Below are positions 24,576-34,284 of a stretch of DNA of 64,000 nt, one piece after another. Positions within the stretch are counted from its first letter, which is position 1, and the number at the start of each line of letters is the position of its first letter. The stretch is from Opitutaceae bacterium (GTDB lineage Bacteria; Verrucomicrobiota; Verrucomicrobiia; Opitutales; Opitutaceae), in assembly GCA_016794665.1 (NCBI GenBank), contig JAEUHB010000339.1, positions 1 through 64,000 on the forward strand. The letters are read 5' to 3'. The position numbers and the translations under genes are program-made. The notes under the pieces were generated by a model that did no database searches, was not told where the DNA came from, and saw only the letters and a list, made by a program, of their open reading frames with translations.

Positions 24576-25061
24576 TCAGCCCGCCGGCTTCATCAGCAGC
24601 TCCACGGAGAGCGCATCGTCGCCGCAGCGGAAGTGAAACGTGCGTCGCTCCACGCCGCCTGTCGCCTCAGCTTGGAAGCGCGGGCCCCGCATGACCGTCG
24701 GAATCGTCAGCACGCACCGATGCCCGGAATCGCAAAGGCGCGACTTCACCGCTCCAACAATCATGTTCGCGAACTCGCCGACGACATCATTCACCATGTC
24801 ATCGCTTTCAATCTCGGCGTCGGTCAGGCCGAGCATGCGGCACGCGAGACTGCGCGCAAAGGCAGAGGAAATGTGGACATACACCATGCCGTTGGCCTCA
24901 CCCGTGAAGCCAACCGCCGCGGCCACTTGGGTGACGCCGGCGGCGGTCGGCGAGGTCTCCGCCGGGACGGCTCCGAGGTTGAAAGCGGTGCCAAGCACAT
25001 CGCTGACGCTGCCCGCCAGCAGCTCGCTGACTTCCTCGGTCAATGGGGAGAAGGTGGTCAT
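24576..25061 (-). CDS. cheX: CheX-type chemotaxis phosphatase
   Basis: 161 residues. FSPLTEEVSELLAGSVSDVL opens the domain, and the catalytic helix is DDMVNDVVGEFANMIVGAVK, with Glu and Asn in the E-x-x-N spacing used by CheX and CheC to hydrolyse CheY-P. The C-terminal strands (RRTFHFRCGDDALSVELLMK) fit the family. With no cheZ in view, this and the neighbouring fusion are the best candidates for terminating the chemotactic signal. Confidence 0.87.
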   Translation of the reverse strand: MTTFSPLTEEVSELLAGSVSDVLGTAFNLGAVPAETSPTAAGVTQVAAAVGFTGEANGMVYVHISSAFARSLACRMLGLTDAEIESDDMVNDVVGEFANMIVGAVKSRLCDSGHRCVLTIPTVMRGPRFQAEATGGVERRTFHFRCGDDALSVELLMKPAG

Positions 25062-25073
25062 GAGAGGGGAAGG

Positions 25074-25922
25074 TCACGCGGCCGCGTTGTAGCGGTTGCT
25101 CACTTGGGCAAAACGTGCCGCGGCGATGGGGCAGAGAGCCTGAAGATTGGCCTGCGTGACCCCGAGCCGCTCGCAAACGCCGGATTCGACCAACAACTCG
25201 AGATCCTTGCCCGCGAAACACGCCTCGATGTGGTTGCCCACGATGTTCGCCAGATAGGTGGCATCGCAGACCACATCCCCACCCTGCTCCGGATGGTGAT
25301 GGTGGATGATGCCTTGGACCACACGATGGGGCAGCGCCCAGTGCTGCGCAATGAGCCCCCCAAGCTCGCCGTGATGCACGCCAAGGAGCATCGACTCCGC
25401 CTCGAGCCGAGGCAGGCCGTCGACCTCCTGCGCCCTCCGGATGTAGCCGATAATTTCCGGATCGAGGAACCGGCTCATCACGAGCTTGCCGACATCGTGC
25501 AATATCGCAGCGGTGAAAACCTCGGAGGGGATTTCAACCTCACAGTAGCCGGGGATCACTTCCGCCGCCACCGCCGAGGCTACGGAGTGGCGCCAGAGCG
25601 CACCCTCGTCGAGCTGGTAGGCTTCAAGTTTTCCACTCAGGAACGGCCGCGCGCCACTCGCCACGGCCAGCGCAAGCACACGCGCCAACCCGAGCCGGCT
25701 CACTGCTTCCTGCACGGTCGACACCACCATCGCGCCGCCGCTTGCCGCCGAATTGGCGCCGCGCAGCAGGCTCATCGTGAGCCCCTGATCAAAGGCAATC
25801 AGCTCCGATACTTCGCCGAGATCGCAGTTGGACGAACTCACCATCTGCGCGAGACGGACCGTGCTCGCCGGCAGCGGCGCCAGGTTATTGGCGCTGTCGA
25901 TGAGCTTCTTCAGGTCGATCAT
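25074..25922 (-). CDS. HDOD-domain protein
   Basis: 282 residues. A full HDOD domain occupies most of the protein: NNLAPLPASTVRLAQMVSSS, LGEVSELIAFDQGLTMSLLR, VQEAVSRLGLARVLALAVAS, then AAILHDVGKLVMSRFLDPEI with an HD pair, and HHGELGGLIAQHWALPHRVV followed by IHHHHPE. HDOD proteins are non-enzymatic or poorly characterised signalling partners often found with chemotaxis genes; the exact role cannot be assigned. It lies between cheR and cheX and supplies a full-length paralogue of the truncated HDOD part encoded at 23422-24162. Confidence 0.88.
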   Translation of the reverse strand: MIDLKKLIDSANNLAPLPASTVRLAQMVSSSNCDLGEVSELIAFDQGLTMSLLRGANSAASGGAMVVSTVQEAVSRLGLARVLALAVASGARPFLSGKLEAYQLDEGALWRHSVASAVAAEVIPGYCEVEIPSEVFTAAILHDVGKLVMSRFLDPEIIGYIRRAQEVDGLPRLEAESMLLGVHHGELGGLIAQHWALPHRVVQGIIHHHHPEQGGDVVCDATYLANIVGNHIEACFAGKDLELLVESGVCERLGVTQANLQALCPIAAARFAQVSNRYNAAA

Positions 25923-25933
25923 GGCGGGCAGAG

Positions 25934-26761
25934 CTAGGCCGCCGCCTTCAGGCGGTAGCAGGTGGTCTTGTCGACCACGACGCGTTGGAAATTATCGTCG
26001 ACACCAATGGTAGTCTCGGCCCCGCCGAGGAAGAGGCTGCCGCCAGGGCGCAGCATCCGCCCGATCTTGCCGAGTATCATCCTCTTCGTCTCAACGTCGA
26101 AGTAGATGAGCACATTCCGCAGAAAGACGATGTCCACCATCGGCAACGGCGGCCATTCCTTCACGAGGTTGAGCTCCTGGAAAGTGACGCGGTTGCGCAG
26201 CTCGGCCTTGAACTCCCACTCATTCCCCACCCGCGTGAAATATTTCACCAGATGCGTGGCGGGCAGGCCCCGATTGACCTCGAGCTGCGTGAACCGCCCC
26301 GCTTTGGCGCGTGCCAGCACCTCGGTGCAAAGATCCGTGGCAACGAACTTGAAATCCCATTTCAGCAGCTCGGGAAAATGCTCGGCGATAAGCATCATCA
26401 CCGAAAACGGTTCCTGGCCGGTCGACGCCGCGCCGCACCAGATCGCAAGTTTCCGGTCGGCGCCACGGCGCCGCATGAGGTCCGGCAGCAGCTCCTTTCG
26501 CAGCGTGTCGAACGGGTGGATATCGCGGAAAAACGAAGTCTCGTTCGTCGTCATCGCGTCGACCACCTTGCGGTGCAACGGGCCGCGCCCGCCGATCTCC
26601 GCGCGGATTTTCGCGATGAGCGCGTCGACCGAAGCCAGGTTCTCCTTGCGGGCCAGCGTGAATAGGCGCGACTCGACGAGATACTCCTTGCCCGGCTCAA
26701 GCACGATGGCGGCCTGTTCGCGCACATAGGCGCGGATGTAGTCGAAGTCCGCCGGGCTCAT
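25934..26761 (-). CDS. cheR: Chemotaxis protein methyltransferase CheR
   Basis: 275 residues. The N-terminal helical CheR_N region is followed by a SAM-dependent methyltransferase domain: NETSFFRDIHPFDTLRKELL, IWCGAASTGQEPFSVMMLI (the G-A-S-T-G-QEP binding loop), KFVATDLCTEVLARAKAGRF, and the catalytic-side MVDIVFLRNVLIYFDVETKR. It methylates glutamates of the chemoreceptor encoded nearby. Its start overlaps the cheB stop (ATGA), so the methylation and demethylation enzymes are translationally coupled. Confidence 0.96.
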   Translation of the reverse strand: MSPADFDYIRAYVREQAAIVLEPGKEYLVESRLFTLARKENLASVDALIAKIRAEIGGRGPLHRKVVDAMTTNETSFFRDIHPFDTLRKELLPDLMRRRGADRKLAIWCGAASTGQEPFSVMMLIAEHFPELLKWDFKFVATDLCTEVLARAKAGRFTQLEVNRGLPATHLVKYFTRVGNEWEFKAELRNRVTFQELNLVKEWPPLPMVDIVFLRNVLIYFDVETKRMILGKIGRMLRPGGSLFLGGAETTIGVDDNFQRVVVDKTTCYRLKAAA

Positions 26762-27888
26762 GAGGCTTTCGGCAGGACGGTTGACAACGGCGCGACCGTG
26801 GGGAAGCGCGGTGCGACCCGCAGGTTGATCTCGGCGGCGATCTCGCCGAGCGGCAGGATTTTCTGGGCAAGGCCCGCCGTGGCGACGGCCCCGGGCATAC
26901 CCCAGACGACGCTTGTCGCCTCGTCTTGCACCAGCACTTGCCCGCCCGCTTCGCGGATGTGCTGGCAGCCGACGAGACCGTCCTGCCCCATGCCGGTCAG
27001 AATCACGGACAGGGCGCGCGGGCCATAGATTTTGGCAACCGCTCGGAACAGCACGTCCACCGCCGGCCGGCAGGAGTTCTCCGGCGGCGCGTCGTGCACG
27101 CGCAGGCGGACGCCCTCCGGCGTCTTCTCCAGATCCATGTGGTGGCCGCCCGGCGCGACCCAGATTTCGCCGGGTTTCAAGATGGCACCGGCCACGCCTT
27201 CACGCGTGGGCATCCCGGTCACCGCCTCGATCCGCTCCGCCAGCATGCGCGTGAACAGCGGGGGCATGTGCTGCACGATCACGATCGGAACCGGAAATCT
27301 CTTCGCGAGACCCGGCATCATCGCCGCGAGCGCATTCGGGCCGCCCGTCGAGACCCCGATGGCAAGCACGTCCACGCGCGACGAGACAAACGACGCCGCG
27401 CTCCCGAGCGGGGAGCCCGAGCCAGCGACGGGGGGTTTGGGCGGTCGGATGATCGGACACGCCAGCACGACGGGCGCCGCGCGCCGGCAAAGCGACTTGA
27501 TCTTGGGGATCAGATCCTCGCGCACACGCTCGATCGACTGGGCGACGCTCCCGACGTTGGCCGGTTTGGTCACGTAGTCGTTGGCTCCCCGCGCGAGCGC
27601 GTCGAGCGTCGCCGCGCCGCCGCGCTCGGTGAGCGTGCTGAACATGATCACCGGGAGCTTGGCGTAGGTCTTGCGGATCGCGGAGACGGTCTGCAGGCCG
27701 TCCAGCACCGGCATCTCGATGTCGAGGGTCACGAGGTCGGGGTTGACCTGCGGGATTTTCGCGAGCGCGATCTGACCATCCGCCGCGGTGCCCACGACCT
27801 CGATCTCGGGATCGCCGGCGAGGCAGTCGCTGACGAGCCGGCGGACGACCACCGAATCGTCGACAATGAGGACGCGAATTTTCGGCAC
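26758..27888 (-). CDS. cheB: Chemotaxis protein-glutamate methylesterase CheB
   Basis: 376 residues: an N-terminal receiver domain (RVLIVDDSVVVRRLVSDCL, phospho-Asp in DLVTLDIEMPVLDG) and a C-terminal methylesterase domain. The catalytic triad is visible: Ser in IGVSTGGPNALAAM, His in IVQHMPPLFTRMLA, and Asp in LTGMGQDGLVG. It removes receptor methyl groups and deamidates glutamines when phosphorylated by CheA. It lies between cheY and cheR. Confidence 0.96.
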   Translation of the reverse strand: MPKIRVLIVDDSVVVRRLVSDCLAGDPEIEVVGTAADGQIALAKIPQVNPDLVTLDIEMPVLDGLQTVSAIRKTYAKLPVIMFSTLTERGGAATLDALARGANDYVTKPANVGSVAQSIERVREDLIPKIKSLCRRAAPVVLACPIIRPPKPPVAGSGSPLGSAASFVSSRVDVLAIGVSTGGPNALAAMMPGLAKRFPVPIVIVQHMPPLFTRMLAERIEAVTGMPTREGVAGAILKPGEIWVAPGGHHMDLEKTPEGVRLRVHDAPPENSCRPAVDVLFRAVAKIYGPRALSVILTGMGQDGLVGCQHIREAGGQVLVQDEATSVVWGMPGAVATAGLAQKILPLGEIAAEINLRVAPRFPTVAPLSTVLPKAS

Positions 27889-27895
27889 TGCGATC

Positions 27896-28261
27896 CTAGT
27901 TGAGGCCGAGGAGAGCGAGCTTCTCCAGGAGCAGTTCCTTGGTGAACGGCTTCATCAGGTATTCGTTGGCCCCGGCTGCGAGGGCTTTCTGCACCTGCTC
28001 CATGGAGGTCTCGGTCGTGACCATCATGATCCGGATGTCGCCGTGGAGCGCGTTGGCCCGGACCGCGCAGACGAGATCATAGCCGTTCATGACGGGCATG
28101 TTCCAATCGACGAGCATCAGCTCCACCTGCTCGCCGGCATTCAACCGCGCGAGGGCCTCGCGGCCATCGCCGGCCTCGGTCACCTCGATGCCGATTTCCT
28201 TGAGGGATTTCGCGAGGATCATCCGCATGGATTTGGAATCATCGACGACGAGGGCGCGCAT
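27896..28261 (-). CDS. cheY: Chemotaxis response regulator CheY (first)
   Basis: 121 residues starting MRALVVDDSKSMRMILAKSL; the ATG at 28261 fits the family start, while a longer reading adds an unrelated N-terminus. The phospho-acceptor Asp is in MLVDWNMPVMNGYD, Thr/Ser in MMVTTETSMEQV, and Lys in EYLMKPFTK. It lies directly downstream of the receptor gene and upstream of cheB. It is most likely the CheY that binds the FliM switch protein. Confidence 0.95.
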   Translation of the reverse strand: MRALVVDDSKSMRMILAKSLKEIGIEVTEAGDGREALARLNAGEQVELMLVDWNMPVMNGYDLVCAVRANALHGDIRIMMVTTETSMEQVQKALAAGANEYLMKPFTKELLLEKLALLGLN

Positions 28262-28296
28262 GGTGGGCGAAAATGGGAGGGTTGTTGGATGAGAGC

Positions 28297-28322
28297 GGCC
28301 GGAGTGCACCCGCACTCCGGCC
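28297..28322. other. 11-bp stem-loop between mcp and cheY
   Basis: GGCCGGAGTGC (28297-28307) and GCACTCCGGCC (28312-28322) form a perfect stem with a 4-base loop, 14 bases after the receptor stop codon and 35 bases before the cheY start. No T-run follows. It probably adjusts the relative expression of the receptor and cheY by mRNA processing or partial termination. Confidence 0.6.
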
Positions 28323-28336
28323 ATTGCGGGAGTGCG

Positions 28337-31321
28337 TCAGGACGCCTTGGCCGCGAGCTCCTGGAGGGAGGCAGCCATGCGGGAAAGCTCGACCGAAGCT
28401 TTCTGCGTGTCGTTGGCCCCCGCGGTGGTGCTCTTGGCTGTCGTGGCGACCCCGGTGATGTTGGCCGCAATCTCGGTGCTGCCTTTGGCGGCCTCGGCAA
28501 CGTTGCGGCTCATCTCGTTGGTCGTGGCGGTCTGCTCCTCGACCGCGCTGGCGATGGTGTTCTGATAGTCGTTGATCTTGACGATCACGGAGCTGATTTC
28601 GCCGATGGCGGTGACGGCGCTCTTGGTGTCGGCCTGGATGGCCTCGATCTTGGCGCTGATATCCTCAGTGGCCTTGGCGGTCTCCTTGGCGAGTTCCTTG
28701 ACCTCGTTGGCCACGACCGCGAAGCCCTTGCCCGCCTCGCCGGCCCGGGCGGCCTCGATGGTGGCGTTCAGGGCGAGCAGGTTGGTCTGCTGCGCGATCG
28801 AGGTGATGACCTTGATGACCTTGCCGATTTCCGAGCTGCTCTCACCAAGCTTCGTGACGGTGGCCGTGGTGGTCTCGACGGTGCGGACGGCGGAGGCGGC
28901 GACCTTGGCGGCGTCCTGCGCATTCTTGGCGATCTCGCGAATGCTGGCGCTCATCTCCTCGGTGCCCGTGGCGACGGTCTGGACATTCTTGCTGACTTCC
29001 TCCGCCGCGGCGGAGACGACGCCGGCTTGCGCGGCGGTCTCCTCGGCGTTGCTCACCATCTGGGAGCTGTTCGCGGAAAGTTCCTCCGAAGCGGCGCCGA
29101 GCGCCTGGGCGCTTTGCATCACGGCCGTCAGGGTCTCTTTGAGCGCGGCCTCGGCCTTCTTACGGGGCGTGATGTCGGCGCCAAACTGGATCACCCGGGC
29201 GACTTTGCCGGAGGCGTCGAAGCGCGGATTGTAGGTAGCTTGAATCCAGACCTCCTTCGCGCCTTTGCCGAACCGCTGGTATTCCGCGGTCTGGAACTTG
29301 CCCTCGTTGAGTTCGGCCCAGAACTGCGCGTAAGCGGGCGAGTTCACATAGCCTGGCTCGCAGAACATGCGGTGATGCTGACCCTTGATCTCGTCGAGGC
29401 GGTAGCCGAGGCAGTTCAGGAAGTTGTCGTTCGCGTTGAGGACCGTCCCGCGGGCATCGAATTCGATCACGGCCTGGTTACGGTTCGCCTCCGCGAGCTG
29501 GCGCTCGTTGTTCAGCTCCGCGACCCTCTGCTCAGTGATGTCGGTCGCAAATTTCACGACCTTGAAGGGCTTGCCACTCAGGTCGAGGATTGGGTTGTAG
29601 GAGGCTTGGATCCAGACCTCCCGGCCGCCTTTGCCGATGCGCTTGAACTGACCGGTTTGGGCTTTGCCCGCGGCGAGCTCGCGCCAGAACTGCTGGTAGG
29701 CCGGACTCGCAGCGTCAGAAGGCTCGACCAACGTGCTGTGGTGGCGCCCACGCATCTCTTCAAGCGTGTAGCCCACGGCGCGGACGAAGTTCTCGTTGGC
29801 CGCGAGGATCGTGCCATCGGGCTCGAACTCGATGACCGCCTGAACGCGGTCAATGGCGGCGTCCTTGCCTTTGAGCTCCGCCACCGCATTCCAGTTGATC
29901 TGATCCTCGCCAAACGTGTGCCGCAGGCTCTGGCGCGCTTGGTTGAAGCTAAGCGCCATCGCGCCTATTTCGTCACGCGAAGTCACCGGCACGTCCTGGC
30001 TGATGTCGCCCTCCGCGAGCGCGGCGACGCCGGCCTTCACATGGTCGACACCCCGCACCATCTGGCGCGCCATCCACCACAGCACGAGGCTGGCGATCGC
30101 GAGACCCGCCACCGTCGCGATGAGGGTCGAGCGCTTGAGCGCGGCGGTGACCACGAAAAGCTCCGTGGGCTCGGCCCGGAGGAAAGTCGTGAATCCGCTG
30201 CCCGCGTAGCCGAGCGTCGGCACGCTGCGCGCAAATCCGCCCGGCTGCACAAACGGGTGGCCCGCGGCCTTGCTCATGCGCTGGTTCGTGCCGAACGAGG
30301 CCCCTTCGCTCTCGCTGGACTTGCGCGCCTGGACCGCGATGTCCTCGTTTGAGTCGTAGAAGTTGACCTTGAACAGATCGGATGTGCGCACGGCCAGCTT
30401 GCCCGTCTCGGCCGGATCCACGTCCACGATGAGGCGCCCCTCTGCATCGATTACATTCAATTCGGTCGAGGAGAGACCACGGCGCTTCTGCTGCGCATAC
30501 TCTTCGAGCACGATTTTCTCGATCATCTCGGCATCAAATAAATTCTGCCAATAGCCACGGATCTCGTTGGTTGCGCTGTCCCGAATCGGCGCCGTAAAGG
30601 TCATGATCCAGTTCGGGGCCTTGTCCCCGTAGACTTGGGCGACGATCGCGCTGCGCTCTGGCGGCGTGACGACCGTGCCGGTCGCGGCACCGGGCGAGCT
30701 GTCGGTGGTGAACTTGCCGGCCGCCGCTCGGCGGAAACCCTCGGAGTCCGCGAGGCTCTGGCCCATCAACTGCGCCGCCTTCGGCAGGGGCGCGCCCGCC
30801 GGGCTGACGTTGTTCGCGAGCAAAATCTTGCCGGCGGGATCCGCGACGACACTGAGGACGTAGCAACCGTAGCTCTTCGCGTAGTCATTGAGCAACCCGG
30901 TCAGGCCCGTGCGCTCCGCGTCCGTCAGCTTCGAGAGATCGCGGTGAAACGTGCGGTTGAGGCTGAAGGCCTGCACGTCCCCGTATCGTTCGAACAGGTT
31001 GCGGTCGATCTTGTCCTGGACCGATCGGGCCGAGACCGAGAGGTCCGTGAGCTGATCGAGTTCAAGCCGCTTGGCCTGCTGATTGACCGTCACAAACACC
31101 GCCCCAAATCCAGCCAGCATGAGCGCGGTGACGACACCGATCAGCTTGCCCTTGAGACCGAGGATCGGGCCGCCGGGAGCCGGCGGCGGCGTCCGCGATT
31201 CGGGCGTGGGCGCCGGAGCGGGCGCACGGCCACGCTCGGGGACGTGATTGGAACGGGGGCGCGCATGGGAATCCGGAGTAAGCCCAAAGGCGCCGGGGCG
31301 GGCGGCAGCGTATGTATTCAT
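28337..31321 (-). CDS. mcp: Methyl-accepting chemotaxis protein with Cache-like sensor, HAMP and two PAS domains
   Basis: 994 residues. A proline-rich cytoplasmic N-terminus (1-57) leads to TM1 (about 58-79), a ~315-residue periplasmic region of Cache type ([20 protein letters not shown] near 241-260) and TM2 (about 398-418). A HAMP (about 419-470) and two PAS domains (about 493-600 and 615-720) follow. The signalling domain has its hairpin tip at [20 protein letters not shown]. The PAS pair is of the BdlA/Aer-like kind and internally similar: VWIQASYNP versus VWIQATYNP. No C-terminal CheR-docking pentapeptide is present. It is the only receptor in the window and lies between cheW and cheY. 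Confidence 0.93.
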   Translation of the reverse strand: MNTYAAARPGAFGLTPDSHARPRSNHVPERGRAPAPAPTPESRTPPPAPGGPILGLKGKLIGVVTALMLAGFGAVFVTVNQQAKRLELDQLTDLSVSARSVQDKIDRNLFERYGDVQAFSLNRTFHRDLSKLTDAERTGLTGLLNDYAKSYGCYVLSVVADPAGKILLANNVSPAGAPLPKAAQLMGQSLADSEGFRRAAAGKFTTDSSPGAATGTVVTPPERSAIVAQVYGDKAPNWIMTFTAPIRDSATNEIRGYWQNLFDAEMIEKIVLEEYAQQKRRGLSSTELNVIDAEGRLIVDVDPAETGKLAVRTSDLFKVNFYDSNEDIAVQARKSSESEGASFGTNQRMSKAAGHPFVQPGGFARSVPTLGYAGSGFTTFLRAEPTELFVVTAALKRSTLIATVAGLAIASLVLWWMARQMVRGVDHVKAGVAALAEGDISQDVPVTSRDEIGAMALSFNQARQSLRHTFGEDQINWNAVAELKGKDAAIDRVQAVIEFEPDGTILAANENFVRAVGYTLEEMRGRHHSTLVEPSDAASPAYQQFWRELAAGKAQTGQFKRIGKGGREVWIQASYNPILDLSGKPFKVVKFATDITEQRVAELNNERQLAEANRNQAVIEFDARGTVLNANDNFLNCLGYRLDEIKGQHHRMFCEPGYVNSPAYAQFWAELNEGKFQTAEYQRFGKGAKEVWIQATYNPRFDASGKVARVIQFGADITPRKKAEAALKETLTAVMQSAQALGAASEELSANSSQMVSNAEETAAQAGVVSAAAEEVSKNVQTVATGTEEMSASIREIAKNAQDAAKVAASAVRTVETTTATVTKLGESSSEIGKVIKVITSIAQQTNLLALNATIEAARAGEAGKGFAVVANEVKELAKETAKATEDISAKIEAIQADTKSAVTAIGEISSVIVKINDYQNTIASAVEEQTATTNEMSRNVAEAAKGSTEIAANITGVATTAKSTTAGANDTQKASVELSRMAASLQELAAKAS

Positions 31322-31365
31322 GAAGCGGATGATGGTTAAGCGGGTTGGAGGCGGGTGGGTGAAAA

Positions 31366-31794
31366 TCAGGCGGCGGCGAGGGTCTTCTCGAGGTTGAGGA
31401 CGAGCAGGAGCCGGCCTTCGAGCTTGTAGATGCCATCGACAAGATCGCGCGCGACGCCCTTCAGGGTCTCGGGCGGCTGCTCAAACGCCTCGTCTTGGAT
31501 CTCGATGACATCGCCGATCTCATCGACGAGCAGGCTCACGCCGCCATCATCAGTGCGGGCGACCACATTCATCGGGAGGCGGCCCGCCGCGCGCGGCGGC
31601 AGGCCGAAGAGGCGGCGCAAGTCCACCGCCGTCACGATCTGGCCACGCAGGTTGATCAGCCCCTCAATCGTCTCCGCCGCGAGGGGCACGCGCGTCATCT
31701 GCTGGTAGCGGATGACTTCCTGCACCTTCAGCACCTCGACGCCAAGCAAGAGGCCATCGAGGCGAAACGTGGAAAACTGCCGGTTATCACTCAT
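31366..31794 (-). CDS. cheW: Chemotaxis coupling protein CheW
   Basis: 142 residues, single CheW domain: [40 protein letters not shown] with [20 protein letters not shown], and a C-terminal [20 protein letters not shown]. It links receptor signalling tips to the P5 domain of CheA. It lies 12 bases after cheA, in the standard order. Confidence 0.95.
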   Translation of the reverse strand: MSDNRQFSTFRLDGLLLGVEVLKVQEVIRYQQMTRVPLAAETIEGLINLRGQIVTAVDLRRLFGLPPRAAGRLPMNVVARTDDGGVSLLVDEIGDVIEIQDEAFEQPPETLKGVARDLVDGIYKLEGRLLLVLNLEKTLAAA

Positions 31795-31806
31795 CGGGAA
31801 TGTCGG

Positions 31807-34080
31807 TTAGGCGGCCTTGGGCGCGAGTTCGGGTTCCGCGGCCCGCACGATGGCCTGCACATCGAGCAGATCCGTGACCACGCCCTGGATCACCACGGAG
31901 CCGAAGATACCATCGCGGTGCGCGTGGCGCTTACCGGTGACCGCCGCGTGGACAATATCGCTGATCCGGCCGACCACGAGGCCGACGCTGCGCCCGTGAT
32001 CGTTGTAGACGACGACTTGCATCGGCCCGCTTCGGTCCTTGGCGACATCCGACACCGCCGGAACATGGTCCGAGACACGGATGAGCGGCAGGATCTGGCC
32101 GCGATACTGGACGACCTCCTGTTCGCCCGAGTATTCGATCGCGGAGCGGGGAAATTCCTCAAGGCGGGCGACCATCGAGAGTGGGATGGCCATGCGGCTG
32201 CCCTGCCCGGCTTCAAACAGCAGCAGCGTCTGACGCGTGTCCAAAACCCGGCGATTCACAGGACCGGCATCCTTGGCCCCACGATTGCGGACCTCCTTCA
32301 CCACGCCGGCGCCCTGTGCGAGCCCCAGCACGTCGAGGATCAGGGCCACGCGGCCATCACCCATGATTGTCGCGCCGGCAAACGCCGTCAGGCTCTTGAG
32401 CTGCTTGCCGAGCGGCTTCACCACGATTTCCTCGGTGTCATTGATCTCGTCGACGACAAGGCCGAACGGGTGGCCGTCCGCCTGGAGCACCACGATGTTG
32501 ACCGCCTCGTCGGCGGCCCCGGGGCGATCGCCGAGCTTGAGCTCGCGGTTCAGGTAGGCGAGCGGGAGCAGTTGCCCGCGCAGGCGGTAAACCGGCGCGC
32601 CATGGACAAACTCGATTTGCTTGTGCGCCTGCTCGGCCTCAAGGCGCACGAGTTCCAGCAGGCTCACCTGCGGGATGGCAAAACGGTCGCCACCGCTGGT
32701 GACGATGAGCGCGGGGATGATGGCAAGCGTGAGCGGGATCTTAATCTTGAGCGTGGTGCCGTGGTCGAACTGGCTCTGCAGATCAACGGTGCCACCGATC
32801 TTTTCGATGTTGGTCTTCACCACATCCATGCCGACACCACGGCCGGAGACATTGGTCACCTTCTCCGCGGTGGAGAAACCCGGAAGAAAAATCAGGTTGA
32901 TCGCCTCGTGGTCGCTCATGCGGGCGGCCTGCTCGGAAGTGATGAGGCCACGCTCCACGGCCTTCTTCTTCACCCGCTCCGTGTGGATGCCGCCGCCATC
33001 GTCCGTGATCTCGATGTTGACCTGGCCGCCCTCATGGTAGGCGCGCATCTTGAGGCAGCCCTCGGCAGGCTTGCCCTTCTGCTCGCGCGCCTCCGGGCCC
33101 TCGATGCCGTGGTCGACGGAGTTGCGCACGATGTGCGTGAGCGGGTCCTTGATCGCCTCGATGATCGTCTTGTCGAGCTCGGTCTCCTTGCCCTCCATCT
33201 CGATGCGGACCTGCTTGCCGCACGACGCGGCAAGATCGCGGACCACGCGGGGGAGCTTGCTCCAGACATTGCCGATCGGCTGCATCCGGGTTTTCATCAC
33301 GCTTTCCTGAAGCTCGGTGGTGATGAGGTTCAGTCGCTGCGAGGTCGCGAGAAACGCGCTGTCGCCGCATTGCGTGGTAAACTGGAGCACCTGGTTGCGC
33401 GCGAGCACGAGCTCGCCGACGAGGTTCATGAGTTTGTCGAGCAGGACCACATCCACACGAATGGTGCTGTCGGAGACGGCGGGCGACTTGTGCTCGGCGG
33501 ACTCCGGCGCAAGCGCCGGCGCCGCTGCCGGCACCGGCAGCACGACCGGCGCGGGTGACGATGCCGGAGGCGGGGTGGCCACCACGAGCGGTGCCGGAGC
33601 GGGCGCCGCGAACGAAGGAGGCGCCACGACGGGCGCCGGATCCGCCACGGGCGCCACCGCAGCCGACACATGCGCGGGTGCGGTCGAGGACGCGGGTCCA
33701 GACTCCCCGGCTCCGAGGCGGGCGAGGAGGTCCACGAGTTCGGAGTAGTCGCGATCGCCCGGCTGGCCGGTCGCCTCGATTTGTCCGAGCATGAAACGCA
33801 CGGCATCGACCGTTGCGAGCAAGGCGCTTGTGATGGCCGGGTTGATGACAAACACCCCGTCGCGGACCTTGCTCAGGAGGTTCTCGCCTACGTGCGCAAC
33901 TGACTCGAGTTTCGTGAAACCAAGGAAGCCGCTCGTGCCCTTCAGGGTGTGAATCGTGCGGAATATGCTGCTGATCGTTTCCTTCGACTGCGGATCCTTC
34001 TCCAGCGCGACGAGGTCACGATCCAAGCGGTCGAGGTTTTCGTGGCTCTCGACTAGGAATTCCTTGGTGATGTCATCCAT
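31807..34080 (-). CDS. cheA: Chemotaxis histidine kinase CheA
   Basis: 757 residues from MDDITKEFLVESHENLDRLD. The P1 Hpt domain has its phosphorylated His44 in FRTIHTLKGTSGFLGF. A long Pro/Ala/Val-rich linker (about 120-195) takes the place of a clear CheY-binding P2 domain. P3 dimerisation (SDSTIRVDVVLLDKLMNLVG) follows, then the P4 kinase with N box HIVRNSVDHGIEGPEAR, G boxes ITDDGGGIHTERV and NVSGRGVGMDVVK, and the P5 CheW-like domain. It is the first gene of the chemotaxis operon. An in-frame GTG/ATG region nine codons upstream exists, but the chosen start matches the family. Confidence 0.96.
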   Translation of the reverse strand: MDDITKEFLVESHENLDRLDRDLVALEKDPQSKETISSIFRTIHTLKGTSGFLGFTKLESVAHVGENLLSKVRDGVFVINPAITSALLATVDAVRFMLGQIEATGQPGDRDYSELVDLLARLGAGESGPASSTAPAHVSAAVAPVADPAPVVAPPSFAAPAPAPLVVATPPPASSPAPVVLPVPAAAPALAPESAEHKSPAVSDSTIRVDVVLLDKLMNLVGELVLARNQVLQFTTQCGDSAFLATSQRLNLITTELQESVMKTRMQPIGNVWSKLPRVVRDLAASCGKQVRIEMEGKETELDKTIIEAIKDPLTHIVRNSVDHGIEGPEAREQKGKPAEGCLKMRAYHEGGQVNIEITDDGGGIHTERVKKKAVERGLITSEQAARMSDHEAINLIFLPGFSTAEKVTNVSGRGVGMDVVKTNIEKIGGTVDLQSQFDHGTTLKIKIPLTLAIIPALIVTSGGDRFAIPQVSLLELVRLEAEQAHKQIEFVHGAPVYRLRGQLLPLAYLNRELKLGDRPGAADEAVNIVVLQADGHPFGLVVDEINDTEEIVVKPLGKQLKSLTAFAGATIMGDGRVALILDVLGLAQGAGVVKEVRNRGAKDAGPVNRRVLDTRQTLLLFEAGQGSRMAIPLSMVARLEEFPRSAIEYSGEQEVVQYRGQILPLIRVSDHVPAVSDVAKDRSGPMQVVVYNDHGRSVGLVVGRISDIVHAAVTGKRHAHRDGIFGSVVIQGVVTDLLDVQAIVRAAEPELAPKAA

Positions 34081-34284
34081 CACCCGGGGGATTCGGCCGT
34101 TGCGCACCTATGCTTAAGTAGAATCCCGCCCAAACCAACGCGTCATCTCGGGCGCCAACGGGCGCCGCACACAGTCCACGATCATGCTGAATCGGCCGGG
34201 TCCGGCACCACTTGAGCGCTCTTCCAGGCGGCAGGCCAGTTCAGTCTGGATTTGCAGGAGCCCCCCGGGCTCAGTGGTTGGCAC
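34081..34284. other. Divergent intergenic region cheA/ribBA
   Basis: 204 bases carrying the leaders of cheA (minus) and ribBA (plus). It contains a small GGCGCC/GGCGCC hairpin (34151-34156 with 34161-34166). No convincing promoter or riboswitch could be defined; partial resemblances to an FMN riboswitch and to a sigma-28 promoter were examined and not accepted. Confidence 0.5.

Noticed and set aside
27788-30352. 854-codon open frame on the plus strand
   Set aside because: Antisense to cheY and the chemoreceptor; repeats of Gly/Leu/Asp mirror the coiled-coil codons of the receptor.
34090-34117. Sigma-28 like promoter for cheA (TTAAGCAT then GCCGAATC on the minus strand)
   Set aside because: Three mismatches in the -10, a 12-base spacer, and only nine bases to the ATG; too weak to list as a feature.
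34108-34284. Possible FMN riboswitch upstream of ribBA
   Set aside because: Short matches exist (AGTCCACGA near 34172; CAGTCTGGAT near 34236), but the highly conserved GGTGAAATTCC-type loops and the P1 pairing are missing, so the aptamer is not supported. A covariance-model search (Rfam FMN) would decide.
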